From positions 115,001-179,000 of the forward strand of contig JAQGDQ010000240.1 in NCBI GenBank assembly GCA_030141605.1: 64,000 nucleotides of DNA, in the 5' to 3' direction. The stretch is from Tubiluchus corallicola (taxonomy: Eukaryota; Priapulida; Priapulimorpha; Priapulimorphida; Tubiluchidae). The notes under the pieces are model-generated. The model did no database searches. It was not told the DNA's origin and was given only the letters and a program-made list of their open reading frames with translations. The position numbers were made by a program, and so were the translations under genes. Shown in pieces: positions 50,455-64,000 of this stretch. Within the stretch, counting starts at the first letter, position 1. Every line of letters begins with the position of its first letter.

Positions 50455-51425
50455 TATTTATAACCTCAACACACACCATTTTATGAACCGTAACGAGGAA
50501 TACCAAAGTTGCACATTATGTCCTCCTCGTGTCCCTCGAGGCGCTGTCATTAGCATCTCCAGTCCTGCAACCGCCATTGCAACAAAACCTTCTCAGATTC
50601 CTCATCCATTTACACGCTTTCCATAGCAACCGAGGCGCACAATCACTTGATAAACTAATGGTCATTGACGATTGTCCAATAAGTCGGCTGAGGATAATTT
50701 AGTTTGTGGTGACAGCGAGAGGCGTCTGAAAGAAGCTGCAGCTGCTAATAGCTGAAAGTCAACAAGTCCCTGAAGCCAGGTTAAACGTGCCCAAAATCAC
50801 TGCTTATCTGGGCGGATCTAGTACGAGAAGCCATGTTAAACGTGCTTAATTTGATGGCGTTTATAAACCTTTAGTAACACATACATATGTATATTACCAA
50901 AAAATCCGTTAAAACCTTGAAAATTGTCAATCTAATATATTCTAATATAATGAAACTCTTCAGAAGTTTGATTCATTTCATTTCTATTATACCAAACCAA
51001 TGGTATTTAGTGTAGATTGTTCTGACATACGCTAGCACAATATTAAATCACTATCATAAAGACTTTGTCTTTTACGAAATCTCGTGTATCGGACAAATAA
51101 TTTAAGGCTTCTAGATCAATGTGGTTTATTTTATTTCCTTTATTACGGGCAATGTTTAAATTAATTGATAAGTTTAAAACACCTTAATGCTAGTCCTTCT
51201 TTTATTTATTTTTTCAGCGGAATTATTTTACTCCTATTTATTTGGTTCTTGCTTTATATTACGTCAGTTGAAGAAAAAACGTGCCGAAGTTTTGAAACTT
51301 CAATACATTTTCTGCGCCACCTGATATAGTACTTTTGATCTCAAAGTTATAAGAAATTACGGAATCACTTGACAATTAAAACACTGATATTATAGACGTT
51401 AATGGATAAACACGAAAAATTTTAG
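50455..51425. other. AT-rich DNA, nothing recognised
   Basis: GC content falls steadily away from the minisatellite. No gene or repeat seen. Confidence 0.35.
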
Positions 51426-51638
51426 ATCATTCCCTTCGATTTCTTTAAAGATGCAGAAGTTTCAAATAAACAAGTCAAAAAACTAAATGCCGGAAAAAAT
51501 TGTGGCAGTATTGTTGAAATTTACAGCAAGTTTGTCTACCATTTTCGCTGCAAATTAGACGAAGACGTTCTTCCAACAGCTGATACAGTTTCTCACTTCT
51601 TTAAAGAGTATTTGATCCCAGCACTCAATGGTTTTTGA
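51426..51638 (+). CDS. Possible exon, unrecognised 70-codon frame without ATG start
   Basis: Open from just after TAG at 51423-51425 to TGA at 51636-51638, with no upstream in-frame ATG. A strong acceptor-like sequence (CCCTTCGATTTCTTTAAAG, AG at 51449-51450) lies inside the left part, so an exon starting at 51451 and running to the stop is plausible. The translation is balanced and protein-like: AEVSNKQVKKLNAGKNCGSI, then SKFVYHFRCKLDEDVLPTAD and HFFKEYLIPALNGF. I recognise no family. No poly(A) signal is convincing within the next 150 bases. It may be a terminal exon of a gene extending upstream, a pseudo-exon, or chance. Confidence 0.28.
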   Translation: MIPFDFFKDAEVSNKQVKKLNAGKNCGSIVEIYSKFVYHFRCKLDEDVLPTADTVSHFFKEYLIPALNGF

Positions 51639-51909
51639 CTTTAGTTCCTCTGCATCAGACAACACTGTGCAGCTATTGTACACTTTCTTTTAAGGGAATT
51701 CCAGATACGGTAATCCAGAGGATTAAGCCCCATTTTTCCTGTGGTGAAAACCATCACATTAACTGACAGATTTGTTTATGCTTTGCTCCCATGTATTTAG
51801 TGCTCTATACGTCAACGCGTGTATTTTTCAGTTGATGATTATACTTAACATTGTATATTGTTTCGGCATTTCATTTTTAACATGCAAAAGTTTTTAGCTA
51901 TAGCTTAAA

Positions 51910-52020
51910 AAGCACTAAGACTATAAATTTGTAGCTCTCACAGCCAAAAGTTAATGTACTTTAAATGTTTATCACACAATTGCAGTCTAAATTTTGGCAC
52001 ATTGCTTGCACACCATCCAA
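51910..52020. repeat. Dispersed repeat family 2, copy B
   Basis: Same orientation as 18309-18451: CACTAAGACTATAAATTTGT, CTCACAGCCAAAAG, AATGTACT, AATTGCAGTCTAAATTTTGG. It ends about 25 bases before the Harbinger-like MITE. Confidence 0.6.
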
Positions 52021-52041
52021 TATATGCATTACAAAAATAAC

Positions 52042-52224
52042 TTATGGTGCGTTCAAACTAGAGAAATTTCTCTCGCAAGTTCTCTCTGAGAGAAAACTCG
52101 CAAGTGTGAACGGCTTTGCAAATTCTCTTGCAAGAACTTGCGCAGCCGTTCACACTTGCGAGTTACTCTCAGTGATAACTTGAGCAAGAACTTGTGAGAG
52201 AACTCTAGTCTGAACTCACCATTA
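52042..52224. mobile_element. Harbinger-like palindromic MITE with TTA duplication
   Basis: The element is 52045-52221 (177 bp). Left end TGGTGCGTTCAAACTAGAG; right end read inward on the minus strand TGGTGAGTTCAGACTAGAG. TTA lies on both sides (52042-52044 and 52222-52224). PIF/Harbinger elements duplicate a three-base TWA target and often have ends like GGTGCGTTC. The element is one near-complete palindrome centred near 52130. CTCGCAAGTGTGAACGGCT occurs in both arms, inverted, without a mismatch. It has no coding capacity. One strand can fold into a hairpin of about 85 bp. The ends, duplication and palindrome are seen; the superfamily is inferred. Confidence 0.88.
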
Positions 52225-54132
52225 ATACTAAACTCATATTACTAAGAAGCCAAACTAATCCAGTCAAATATCACTACGAGGGCTGTTCACTGTTCGTGAG
52301 GCTTGAACAGTACGAGTAGCAATATTTATCACCAAACAAGCTCAACATAGTTGCTCATGAAAGTTGTTTTAATTTATAATGTCAGGATAGACTAATCCAA
52401 AAGGAAAAGAGTCTTTATAGCAAAGAAAAAAGCAGTTCAATCCAGTAACCAAGTCATGACCTCTGATTGGCTGATCACTATTGTAACTGTTTTCGTTGCC
52501 ACAAATCTTACTGACTTGTTTAGGACTGTAGAATCTCATCTTAATCCACATTTCTTAAACATTTTATTTACCAACCAAGAGATCGAAAATATTTTGTTCG
52601 GAATGCTCCAGGGTGACCACCAAACTAATCCAGCTAGCTTCTAGAACATCTTGCGTTCCATTTTTTCCAGATTACGCTTGCTGATTCTTATGCTTTCTGG
52701 TATGAAAGGGTTCTACAATATTTTGTTTCTACATTATAAGTCGCATGGTTACTTGTATTCTGCTCTATCTGTTTCAGCTATTGTTAGAAGAAACAAAGGC
52801 AATGCAAAAGCTTTAGATAAACCACATATGCATTATTAGAGATGTAAATTGTGTTACTACTTAACCTAACGCTCATATATTCAGTGAAACTTACCTTCAT
52901 AATTAGAACCTGTAGGCTATCCAACCTTACACTTATAATTGACTCTGTGGAATCAGTGGCCATTCTAAGCAGCATTAATGCATGACTGTGGCTAAAAAAA
53001 ACTATTATTCTTGCATTAGCTAATCTGAGTGTGCATAAAAGCAATCAATACAAGACTATTATCAATGGAGATAGGTCAGTCAGTGAATATGTCAACCACT
53101 CAGCAATCATAGCAGGAAAGTAAGCCCTTGGTAAATTAAGGGTCTCCAACTCCCTAATCCGTTTTCATTCACCAAGCAGTAACATAAACCGCTTATTTCG
53201 CCACAGTAAATCGAGAACCCATATAGTTATGGCGAGTCTTTAATATTAATTAACGTCATTCTGTGCTCTCCACTGAATCAAGGCTATACTTTCATTAAGC
53301 ATGGTCTTCATTGAATCAAGATCTGCGTTTTTACTGTGTTGTACTGAGGAAAGAAGTTCTTCTTTTGCATGAACCGATAGATTACGAGAATAACGTACGT
53401 ATAGGGTAAAATGAGCTATGAGAATGTATCGTACACAGGCTAATCTCGGACAGTGAGCTCAGGATTTACTAATAATAACTAAGGAATATAGACACCACTT
53501 TTTTATTTTCCTTTATTAATAAAGACGCTAAGGATTATTTTTAAAACTTATTGTCCTACATTGGCCTTTGTACGACATTTGCTCATTTTACCATATATGT
53601 TATACTTATAGAAGTATTGACTGCCCACCCAACGCCAGATAGTTTCACATATAGCTTAGATGGTGCTATCCGGAAAAACACTATTAAATATTTTTGCAAG
53701 TATATGAACTAGAGTTACTTGAGCTATCCTATTTTCCCATAAAATCTGTGAAAATTTGACTGACTTAGGCATCTTCGCTACATGACAAATATATGCTCTG
53801 AAAAATTTAATATAGAATTAATTAGAAATGTAACTATATTTTTTGCTCAATTTTATAATCAAAACTTTAAACTTATGTCTACGTCATTTTATTAAGTCAC
53901 TTATTGTCGGAGTGTGTTTGGAGTATCGTAACAGTGTGCCAACAAGGTACAAAATGCATTTTAATCAGGGCCATTGTTGCGTTAAGTTGTGAAAGGTTTT
54001 CACGCAAAATACGTATGTGTATTACACTAATAATCAACGTTATAACAGTTAAATAGGCTTACAGATAAATAATCGAAAACTGATATGGTAAACAAAATAA
54101 TTTTAAATAAACGAACTAAAATAAGCTTTATT
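52225..54132. other. AT-rich DNA; weak mariner-like word
   Basis: TACGAGGGCTGTTCA at 52276-52290 recalls some mariner ends, but no partner end was found. NF-Y-type GATTGGCTGA lies at 52464-52473. No gene recognised. Confidence 0.3.
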
Positions 54133-54513
54133 TCAGGATAATTGAAGCCCTGTTTGGAACTCGGAAGGGATGATTTCAAAATTCCAAACATAGTGCATAG
54201 TTTTTATATCAACTTTAAAGCTAATAGGGTTACATAAACAATATAAACCACGGGGAATACAATATACTCGCAAACTGAAAACTCTACTGCTGACTGCAAA
54301 CCGTTTAAGCCACAGTACTATCTCAGTAATGAACACTGATGAAGACGTCGCTTCGTACCCTGATTGGCTAAAATTTGTGTTGCTTGCTGATCTGAACAGG
54401 GAAAGAGATTCGCGGCCTGACATATTTCTCTCTGCAACTGCACCGCTGCCGTGATACACCATGTACCTCGTCCGATGAGTTAACATCGTATTTACGAGAT
54501 CAGTATGAAACAT
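54133..54513 (-). other. Unassigned 126-codon frame in GC-richer patch
   Basis: The minus strand is open for 126 codons, and the plus strand also holds a 40-codon ATG frame here (about 54328-54450). AGCCAATCAG (minus, 54367-54358) is an NF-Y-type CCAAT box. Neither translation shows a domain I recognise, and about one frame of this length is expected by chance in such DNA. Listed so a reader can test it. Confidence 0.15.
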
Positions 54514-57180
54514 CGCTACATATTTTATAAATTAAAAAATACGCAAAAGGCAAAATAATGAAATAACAATGGGGGTCAGGGTTTGTACAGTTGTGGTCTT
54601 TAAGATCTGTTACCTGTGTATATGTATATTACATACATATGTATTAGCAATAATATACACTATATACATTTAAAGCCCTTTATGTATTTCGATAAAAAGG
54701 TTTAAATAGCTGCAAGCATTATTTATGTAGATGATTTACATTAAATAAAATTTATCTTTACGGTAGCAGTCTACACGGCAATAAGAACAGGATTTAGGCA
54801 ATAACCCCGAGGGTTCCAATGTCAGTGCAAGCAAACGTAGTCTTTGATATTTATATATCGGTCGTAGTTTTACACATATTATAACAAAACATTAATCATT
54901 TGCAATTTAGAAAATTAGAAATTACCTCCTAACTGTATGAAAGATCTCACTCTCATATCCAGTAATAGTATGTTTAAACATTTATTTATATGTTAATTCT
55001 CTTGTTTTCTAAATAATTTGCAGGTGTGAAGAAATCCTCCCATGTTGATAAGATACATGGCTGAAGTAGATACGGCTAAATGCAATCAAATATTCCTTGT
55101 AGAAGACAAATAATCGACATTTTTTTATTAAAGACAGATTTTCAATTGTTTTTCCTGGTTTAGGAAACTGAGAAAGACTAACATAAGGCTAGGAAACCGA
55201 GAAAGGTTTTTCTGAATATAAACTGGGAAAGAATGCAGGTTAATCTGTCAGCCATCTCTTTATTTCCACAAAGAGTTATTTTATTACTAAACACAGGTGG
55301 AATTGAGTACGTCTTTCCCACAGTTACATCACTTGCGATTGCAATAAAGTGTAATAGTTTAAATGTAATAAAGCACGATGACTTGAACAATAAAAGGGAC
55401 TCGACGCATTCGATGACGGTTTTATTAGAAGTAATCTACATGATATTATCCTTTACGTAATACTGCATGACAACTGAAAACCCAGCTGTGACAAACATAA
55501 AGCAGCAACATTAAAAAATCCTAAAATCAATACAGAAGCTACGTTCGTTCCAGGTTTGGTTAATAATTTTCAAAGATCTAAATAGGTCTAAGTTAACATT
55601 CAAATCAAATTTCACACAGTTGCTGCATTATCATTATAAACTCAAGATAAGGTACTCAGCATGACTCAAAGTCAAATTCATTAGTTTCCGAGCATTTCCA
55701 TAAATTGGTCGTCAGACTCGCTGTCCTGAAGTTTATTATCGTACATTCAACAGTTGAATGACAATGACGATCATTGTGCTACGATTTTCATAACTATAAG
55801 AAATTTATGGATTAAATGATGGAATATCCCATTTTTTTCTTTTAAAATACCAACTTGTGATATTAAACGAGTAAAAATTTAGTGGGCTAGCGTTTGACCA
55901 TCATATATTGGGTGGTAGACTGATTTTATTGTTAAAAGCATGATAACATTACTTAGCAGTCTATTGCAAGCTCCCATATGTCTATCGCAGCGATTTTATT
56001 TTGCGCAGGTATACCACACTCTTTTTCATAATCATGCAGTGATTGATGTCTCTGTTCTAGAGTCAACGACTTCAACAGACTGAAAAGTTCTCAAATAACG
56101 AGTATACATGTATATATATATATATAAGAGGTTACCACAAAAGAAATGTTGTTAGTCACTTACCTGCAAAGAAAATTGGAAATCAAATTAGTAAGTCACT
56201 TATGTGAAACACTTTATAATTAATAAATCAAAAACGCGTGCGAACATGATTTACTCGCGAGCGGAACCACTAACGAGCCATTATACCTTGTACAATATCT
56301 GTGCAAGCAACATAATGCAAATCACATTATGTACAATGAGACATAACAGGACTTACAATGGTGAAGCCAATCAAGATATATTGACTGCGCGGATTGAAGA
56401 AAAGTAGTGCCATTAACAGCTCACATATTGAGATTAAAGATAACTTGCAGTTAATTCATTATTTCTTGATTTACACATACGCAGTGATATGCTTGTTCTC
56501 GCGAAAGTATAAGCCTATGATAAAATTATACGTCGCTAAAGTGACTCCTCCTATTATACCTCCTGATTGAACCTTTACTTACAGCAGGACAACGATATCT
56601 TCTGGTAGTAATGTATTGCTGCCTCTTTTCAGTTGTTCGGCTATTAATTGCTCTCACAAAACGAATCACAACTGCTCAAATTAGTAAACTCGTGAGCTAC
56701 AAAAAATCTAAGTTGGAAACTTAAGTGGTTTTCTAACTTGCGGCAGGGCAATTTATTGCTTGGTTGGTCATTTTTATTTGCTAGCCCCCTGACCAGCTGA
56801 GACTTGTGTTGTTATTTGAACACATAATGCAATGCCAAGACAAAATTATTTTTGTGAAACGTCGGATGAAAAGTGGAGGTGCTTCCTGAATTTCACTCAG
56901 GCTTACCAGTTTGCACATTTTTATTATTAACGTAGGTCTATTTAACATTGTTTGGTCAAAGTCACAGTAAAAATGGTTAATTAAACAAAACCTCAAATCA
57001 AATTTACAAATGAAATTAAAACTGTTTCAAATTTACATATAGGTGCTTATGCAAGTTTAGTGACATTAAGCCAGTGGTCTCTCGTAGAGACAGACACAAA
57101 GCGAGAAACCGGCTACTGACCCTGATGGTTAACTAGTTGACTATTTCCCCTGCAGAGCTTCTGAACATCAGTTGAGAAGC
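54514..57180. other. AT-rich DNA, nothing recognised
   Basis: A short (TA)n run lies at 56110-56125. Frames of 60-75 codons only. No gene or repeat seen. Confidence 0.35.
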
Positions 57181-57239
57181 CAATTCTATTTTGTTTGATG
57201 AAATGCCGTCTTCTGCCGGGTTACTGCGCGAGGCTTCCG

Positions 57240-57320
57240 CGGATATATAAGCATTAACACCCTTTCATCAGCGGGGTTTCTCATCAGCGTTACTCAATTC
57301 AGTCATGGGGGAAGGTTTCC
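57240..57320 (+). promoter_or_regulatory. TATA-type promoter candidate
   Basis: TATATAAG at 57244-57251 follows a GC-rich GCGCGAGGCTTCCGCGG patch. A TCAGC word around 57268-57282 is placed where a start site would be expected, and the first downstream ATG is at 57305. That ATG opens only ten codons (MGEGFLVTVS) before TGA. GTTAGC after CACG could serve as a splice donor, so a short first exon is conceivable. Nothing downstream confirms a gene. Confidence 0.25.
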
Positions 57321-58352
57321 TGGTCACGGTTAGCTGACTTTCTCGTCCTGTAGATTTATGGATGGTTTCTAGCTTCTAAACAAGCAGGAACATAAAAAAG
57401 CAATCAGGAAACTAATCGAGTCGCTGTGTCATTACCGGATCATGTTTAATCTGTCGTTCAGCACATTTGGAAACAATCAACAAGTGAATTTACGCATAAC
57501 CTAAAAATACTAAGCAAACGAATGAAACGATGCAACACAATACCATGCATACCATACATGTCAAAGAGAGATGATATTCTAGGTGCAACTGCATCAAAAC
57601 ACGATGCCAAACTTTTTTCATCATATAAATAAAGCAGCAAATGTGAATGTAGTTTTTTTTATTTTACTACGAAAACACCAAGCAACAACACAATATAGCA
57701 AAACACATTATGATAACATCGTATACATAGTTATATTAATTTTATAATAAAATTTACATGGCATGATATCTATATAAGTTGTTGCTTGCATTATAGTCAG
57801 AAGCATTGCTTGTGTGACTATAATGAAAATTTAAGATATGAGTATTGCATCTATTCATTGATTACAAGTATTTATTTTAAGCAGGTAATATAGTTGTGAG
57901 TGTAAGTGTAAGCGACATTTGTAAGAAATATCGGATTGCACGATAATCATTGCTGTGCAGTTCACCAGTCACTGAGCTTGGTCACTTTTAAAAAAGTTCT
58001 ACACAAAATGCATCGTAGGACGAAGTATTCTTATATGGTGGTCGAGTCAACTCTGTCCCCACACTTATTTATAGTAATAAGTCAACTAAATTGTCAAAGA
58101 GCACTTCTTCTCAAGGATGCTGGTAAATAACCCACAATACACCACCCGCTGTAGAATAGAGTGTGAAATGAAGAGGTATATATATCGCAAAAAATGTACC
58201 TATATATTTAACTTAAAAACTCAACTTGGAGTCAGTCAGTCGGCAGGTCAATTTCGTTGTTAAATATTATTCTAAAAAGAGGTTCAAATTGCTCGAAAAT
58301 TGCAAAACGAAAAAGAGGCCAGTCCATCTCAGGAAACGAAACGGAAGTTAAG
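57321..58352. other. AT-rich DNA, nothing recognised
   Basis: No gene, repeat or RNA feature seen. Confidence 0.35.
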
Positions 58353-58406
58353 AGAGGGAGAGCAGAAGAAAGAACGAGAGAGAGAAAGAGAGAGAGAGAA
58401 AGAGAT
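58353..58406. repeat. GA-rich imperfect microsatellite
   Basis: AGAGAGGGAGAG, GAACGAGAGAGAGAAAGAG and similar, interrupted by A and C. The two frames across it read Arg-Glu repeats. Confidence 0.85.
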
Positions 58407-58964
58407 GAATGTAAAGGATTTAACTTTATGGTTAAAAACGATTATAAGTATTCATGCTAAGCAATCGGAATCAACCTTAACAGGAAATAAACTGTAAACA
58501 CTGGCAGCCGGAAATGAAATCGAGAAACTGCAATTGGGTTTTGGATTACCATCTAATTAAACCACCAGAGGAGTGCAACTCGTACTTGCAAGAGTGACGC
58601 ATACAAAGTAATCTTATATGTATCTTTAAATTGTCCTAGTCTAACAATCTAAGTGTCTAACAATATCAATACTAACTTTTTTATGCGAGCATGCATAAAA
58701 TAAAGACAGGAATCAAATTTAGTGTGCGAAACGCTAATGGTGGCAAGATCAAATGAAAAAAATTGATCAAATCAACCTTGAGGTGGGACAGTAAATTTTA
58801 TTTTTATAAATAGCTACACGATTACTGTATTTATAAAAACTGAATTATGTGGAAGGATTTCTGCACACAGATCTTGCTATAGCAGTAACGACAGTTATGC
58901 ACACTCATTTTAACGGTTACAGTTAAGAAATATTAAGAACATTCAAATAACATTGCTTATAAAG
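58407..58964. other. AT-rich DNA, nothing recognised
   Basis: Nothing seen before the duplicated segment. Confidence 0.35.
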
Positions 58965-59265
58965 TTTGAAAAATTGCAGTGCACACCTCACTAATAACAA
59001 AGCAAAAGTATTAATTGCTTTACTTCATCGATAATATTAATAATATGATTTTTGGAAAGCCACTCTTGTTTCTGGTGCACACTGAATAGTGAGCTAGTGA
59101 CGTTTTAGCAGTTTCCGCGAACACTTTAAATTACTATGAATTTTCTTTTCCAGTTACATTGTGTCTTTCTAACAGGTAAGCGTAATGCAATACAACTTGG
59201 AAAGTTTTTTTAGGACATAATATAAAATATCCTTTTCTTCCCCTATAAACAAACCGACAATCAGC
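58965..59265. repeat. Direct duplication, copy A
   Basis: About 300 bases align in the same orientation with 59623-59925, offset 647 (CGCGAACA at 59116 and 59763). Shared blocks are GAGCCACT/AAGCCACT, TGCACACTG, GCGAACA-TTTA, TTCTTTTCCAGTTA, GTCTTTC-A-CAGGTAAGC, GGAAAGTT-TTT and CTTTTCTTCCCCT. The copies are strongly diverged. Copy A carries CAGGTAAGC (59174-59182), a perfect donor-like word, and TTTTCTTTTCCAG (59141-59153), an acceptor-like word; the two are only 21 bases apart, so they are more likely chance than an exon. Confidence 0.7.
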
Positions 59266-59622
59266 AGCATGTCCTCCATGTTGTTCATATACCGACAAGT
59301 GAAATACGAATTATAATAATGAATTGTACGAAATATTGAATAATGAACGATTATACAGAGCTTTTATACTTCACAATTTGTTTTTATACCGCCGTGCATA
59401 TTTGATAATTTCCTCAACTTGCTGAAGCCGCTAATATTTCTCTGCTACAAATGTAGAGATTCAAATTTTAAGGGACTTTTGACACTATTAGTGAACAGTT
59501 GACGCAAACATGGTGTTGCCTTACAACTTACAAGCTCAGTAACTAATAATATAAAACTGCATTAGTGAACTTCAATTTCGTTTAAGTAACCTTGGGTGAA
59601 GTTCGAAAAAATGGAGTACTAG

Positions 59623-59925
59623 TAATTCGAAAAAAATGGAGCACTCGTATCACACTCTTCGCTAATTAAGCAAAAATATGAGCAACTTTATATTCTCAAT
59701 AGGATCAAAAATGTGTTTCTTGGTGAGCCACTGTTGCACACTGGGATGGCGACACCAGTTAGCGCGAACATTTTAGTTTATTAAGAATTTTTTTCCAATT
59801 AAGTAAGTCTTTCAAGCAGATAAGCATAACGCTAAATAATATAAATTCGCGTGGAAAGTTCTTTGGAATACACTTCAAACTTCTTTTCCCTTTCTTCCCC
59901 TTTCACAAAACAACAATCTTAATTT
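59623..59925. repeat. Direct duplication, copy B
   Basis: Second copy of 58965-59265. The CAGGTAAG word has become CAGATAAG, so the splice-like signal is not conserved. A short local repeat precedes it (AATTCGAAAAAAATGGAGCA and a near-copy about 28 bases earlier). Confidence 0.7.
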
Positions 59926-60324
59926 GTTTTAGACTTTAATTGGCTGAAACAATCCCTGGTGTTAAATTGAGAAGTGTGGCTTCAGTCTATTTAGGCTAGC
60001 TAGCAATTCATTGCTTAGTTTGTCCAGTTACGAAGTGCATTTCTATTTTGCCGTTTAGTTGAGATTTTATCGTATTATTTCGTTTGTCTGACAGCAGCAT
60101 TTCATAATTTGCAAACTTCGGCTTGGTTTAACATTTCACTTAAAACTTCAAAGTATAAGCATACAAAACTGTCTGTCACTTCCTCATTAGACAAAACCAT
60201 TAAAGTGAAATCTGAAGGCGAGTGAAAATTTTGCTTGTTGATGGGGGCGGTTCAGAACTTAGGGCGGCTCACTATTACAGAAAAATTTTCAAGTCGACAA
60301 GCGAACAAGCACATGAATAGAAGT

Positions 60325-60412
60325 GAATTAACAAAGAACGAATGAACGAATCAACCAACCAACCAACCAACGATCGAACGAACGAGTGAACGAAGGAACG
60401 GATGCAAAAAAG
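60325..60412. repeat. (AACG)n/(CAAC)n tetranucleotide repeat
   Basis: GAACGAATGAACGAATC, CAACCAACCAACCAACC and GAACGAACGAGTGAACGAAG on a four-base register. Confidence 0.9.
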
Positions 60413-61508
60413 ACAAACAAGAAAGGAAACGAAGTATTAAGCATGCAACTATATGTATGAATAAATGACATAAAATTCTACTTTTGTGGATCTCAACAAT
60501 TCCAACTTTCAGTTAGCCGTCTTTGATTCAGTATATCAGTTGTTGTTAAACGAGACAAAGACGTATACTAAACGACAAATTTAGTTAGCATTAAAACATG
60601 CGCATTGGTAAAACTTCATTTGAGGGTAATGTTGTGTCTATGTAACTTGCGGATGGGGATGCGTTTTGTGGGGTGCGGAATAGTCAAAATCGGTTTATAC
60701 TTCTTTTCAATGCACCCGTTTATGCAGCTTATGTGCGTTTTTCTTTTTTGCATTTATTTCTTATTAAATTTTCCCCCTTATTGATTTCGGTACTATTCGG
60801 CAGTTGAAAAACGCATCGGCAATTACATAAACGCCACTTAATGCAGTTTAGTGTGCAATTTGCACTAATTGGGTAGTTTAAATTTCGTTGGTAGATAATT
60901 TTCAAGTCTTGCAACAACAACAACCATTCTGATGAATCTAGATGTTGCTGATGTAAGTACTATTTATGACCTACTAACTCCTAGTAACAACGTCATGTTC
61001 GTGCTCTTCTATTGAACGTGAGTGCTTCAGAAGAACCTTGTGAATTCAAGAGAGACGAACAAACAAACTAAGCTGTCAAAAAGGAAACCAACCAGTCAGT
61101 TATCATCAGTTTGGTAAACGCTTTGAGTACTTTTGAGTCCAAAAATTTTACTGATTTTAGATATCGTATCAAAATGATGACCAAGAATCTTTAAGCGATT
61201 GCATTAAAGGCAAAAACATGGTACTCTATCCATATGAAGCTGAATCCTGCGTTGGTTTAGCATCCGATTTATATTGCAAATTCTCCTGATTCATTAAAAA
61301 TTAAATTCAATCGTTTGAAGCAGATTACCAAAAAGTTGAGACAGGAAGGTGGCAAAGCCACCGATCCCTAGTATAGAGTGTACCTCCGACAGTATAAGCG
61401 TACAAGATGAAGAGCATTTAATTTTGACACTACAAGAAGAAGACGAATTGCATTGGGAACAAATGTAACATCACGTTAAATACTTGGTTTTTGTAAATAG
61501 TTGGAAAT
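60413..61508. other. AT-rich DNA, nothing recognised
   Basis: Nothing seen beyond frames shorter than 65 codons. Confidence 0.35.

Positions 61509-64000
<2,492 letters not shown>

Noticed and set aside
50239-50626. Threonine/histidine-rich frames inside the minisatellite
   Set aside because: The 31-bp period rotates the frame every unit, so no peptide repeat is conserved.
52274-52320. Mariner-type terminus TACGAGGGCTGTTCA
   Set aside because: No partner inverted end or TA duplication. The local imperfect palindrome (12 of 16 positions) explains the pattern equally well.

Overview
The window looks like intergenic or deep-intronic DNA from an AT-rich animal genome, most likely a marine or freshwater invertebrate (mollusc, annelid or similar; the phylum cannot be fixed from sequence alone). 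Supporting signs are many long di-, tri- and tetranucleotide microsatellites, decayed non-LTR retrotransposons of the jockey/CR1/L2 type, a tRNA-type SINE with a trinucleotide tail, hAT- and Harbinger-like MITEs, and no long open reading frame with recognisable coding content. At about two-thirds A+T a stop falls roughly every 14 codons, so several open frames near 95 codons are expected by chance. I treat bare ORFs of 60-126 codons as noise unless something else supports them.

Layout. 0-9 kb: mostly unique AT-rich DNA with a GA microsatellite (1.3 kb), a hAT-like MITE carrying AGTCC repeats (5.9-6.4 kb) and a decayed tandem array (7.7-8.3 kb) that holds open a misleading 180-codon frame. 9.7-22 kb: a compound trinucleotide repeat, a possible unrecognised terminal exon (10.0-10.3 kb, minus), two copies of a roughly 300-bp dispersed repeat (11.3 and 21.6 kb), a cluster of CRE-like sites (13.6 kb), a tRNA-like relic (14.6 kb), a 44-bp minisatellite (15.8 kb) and a layered repeat complex (16.6-18.3 kb). 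22-35 kb: little apart from microsatellites, a perfect CTCF-type motif (26.25 kb) and an inverted pair of GGCACA-type arrays (28.9 and 29.8 kb). 35-40 kb: a hAT-like MITE inserted in poly(C), a broken single-exon gene for a small secreted protein (36.9-37.5 kb), and a SINE with a perfect 14-bp target-site duplication (39.05-39.24 kb).

43-51 kb: two independent minus-strand LINE relics (an RT core at 43.7 kb and a C-terminal region at 47.4-48.1 kb), a plus-strand retroelement 3' end (46.5 kb), a promoter-like NRF1/ZNF143-type motif pair (48.7 kb) and a 925-bp minisatellite of 31-bp units with a 279-bp higher-order repeat (49.5-50.45 kb). 51-64 kb: one unrecognised exon-like frame (51.4-51.6 kb), a palindromic Harbinger-like MITE (52.05-52.22 kb), a TATA-type promoter candidate (57.24 kb), a 300-bp direct duplication (59.0 and 59.65 kb) and a 545-bp compound microsatellite (61.5 kb).

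I found no intact protein-coding gene, rRNA, CRISPR array, operon or integrated virus. The most informative content is the set of well-delimited mobile-element insertions and tandem arrays. The most useful leads are the layered repeat complex at 16.6-18.3 kb, the higher-order minisatellite and the three MITE/SINE insertions with readable ends.
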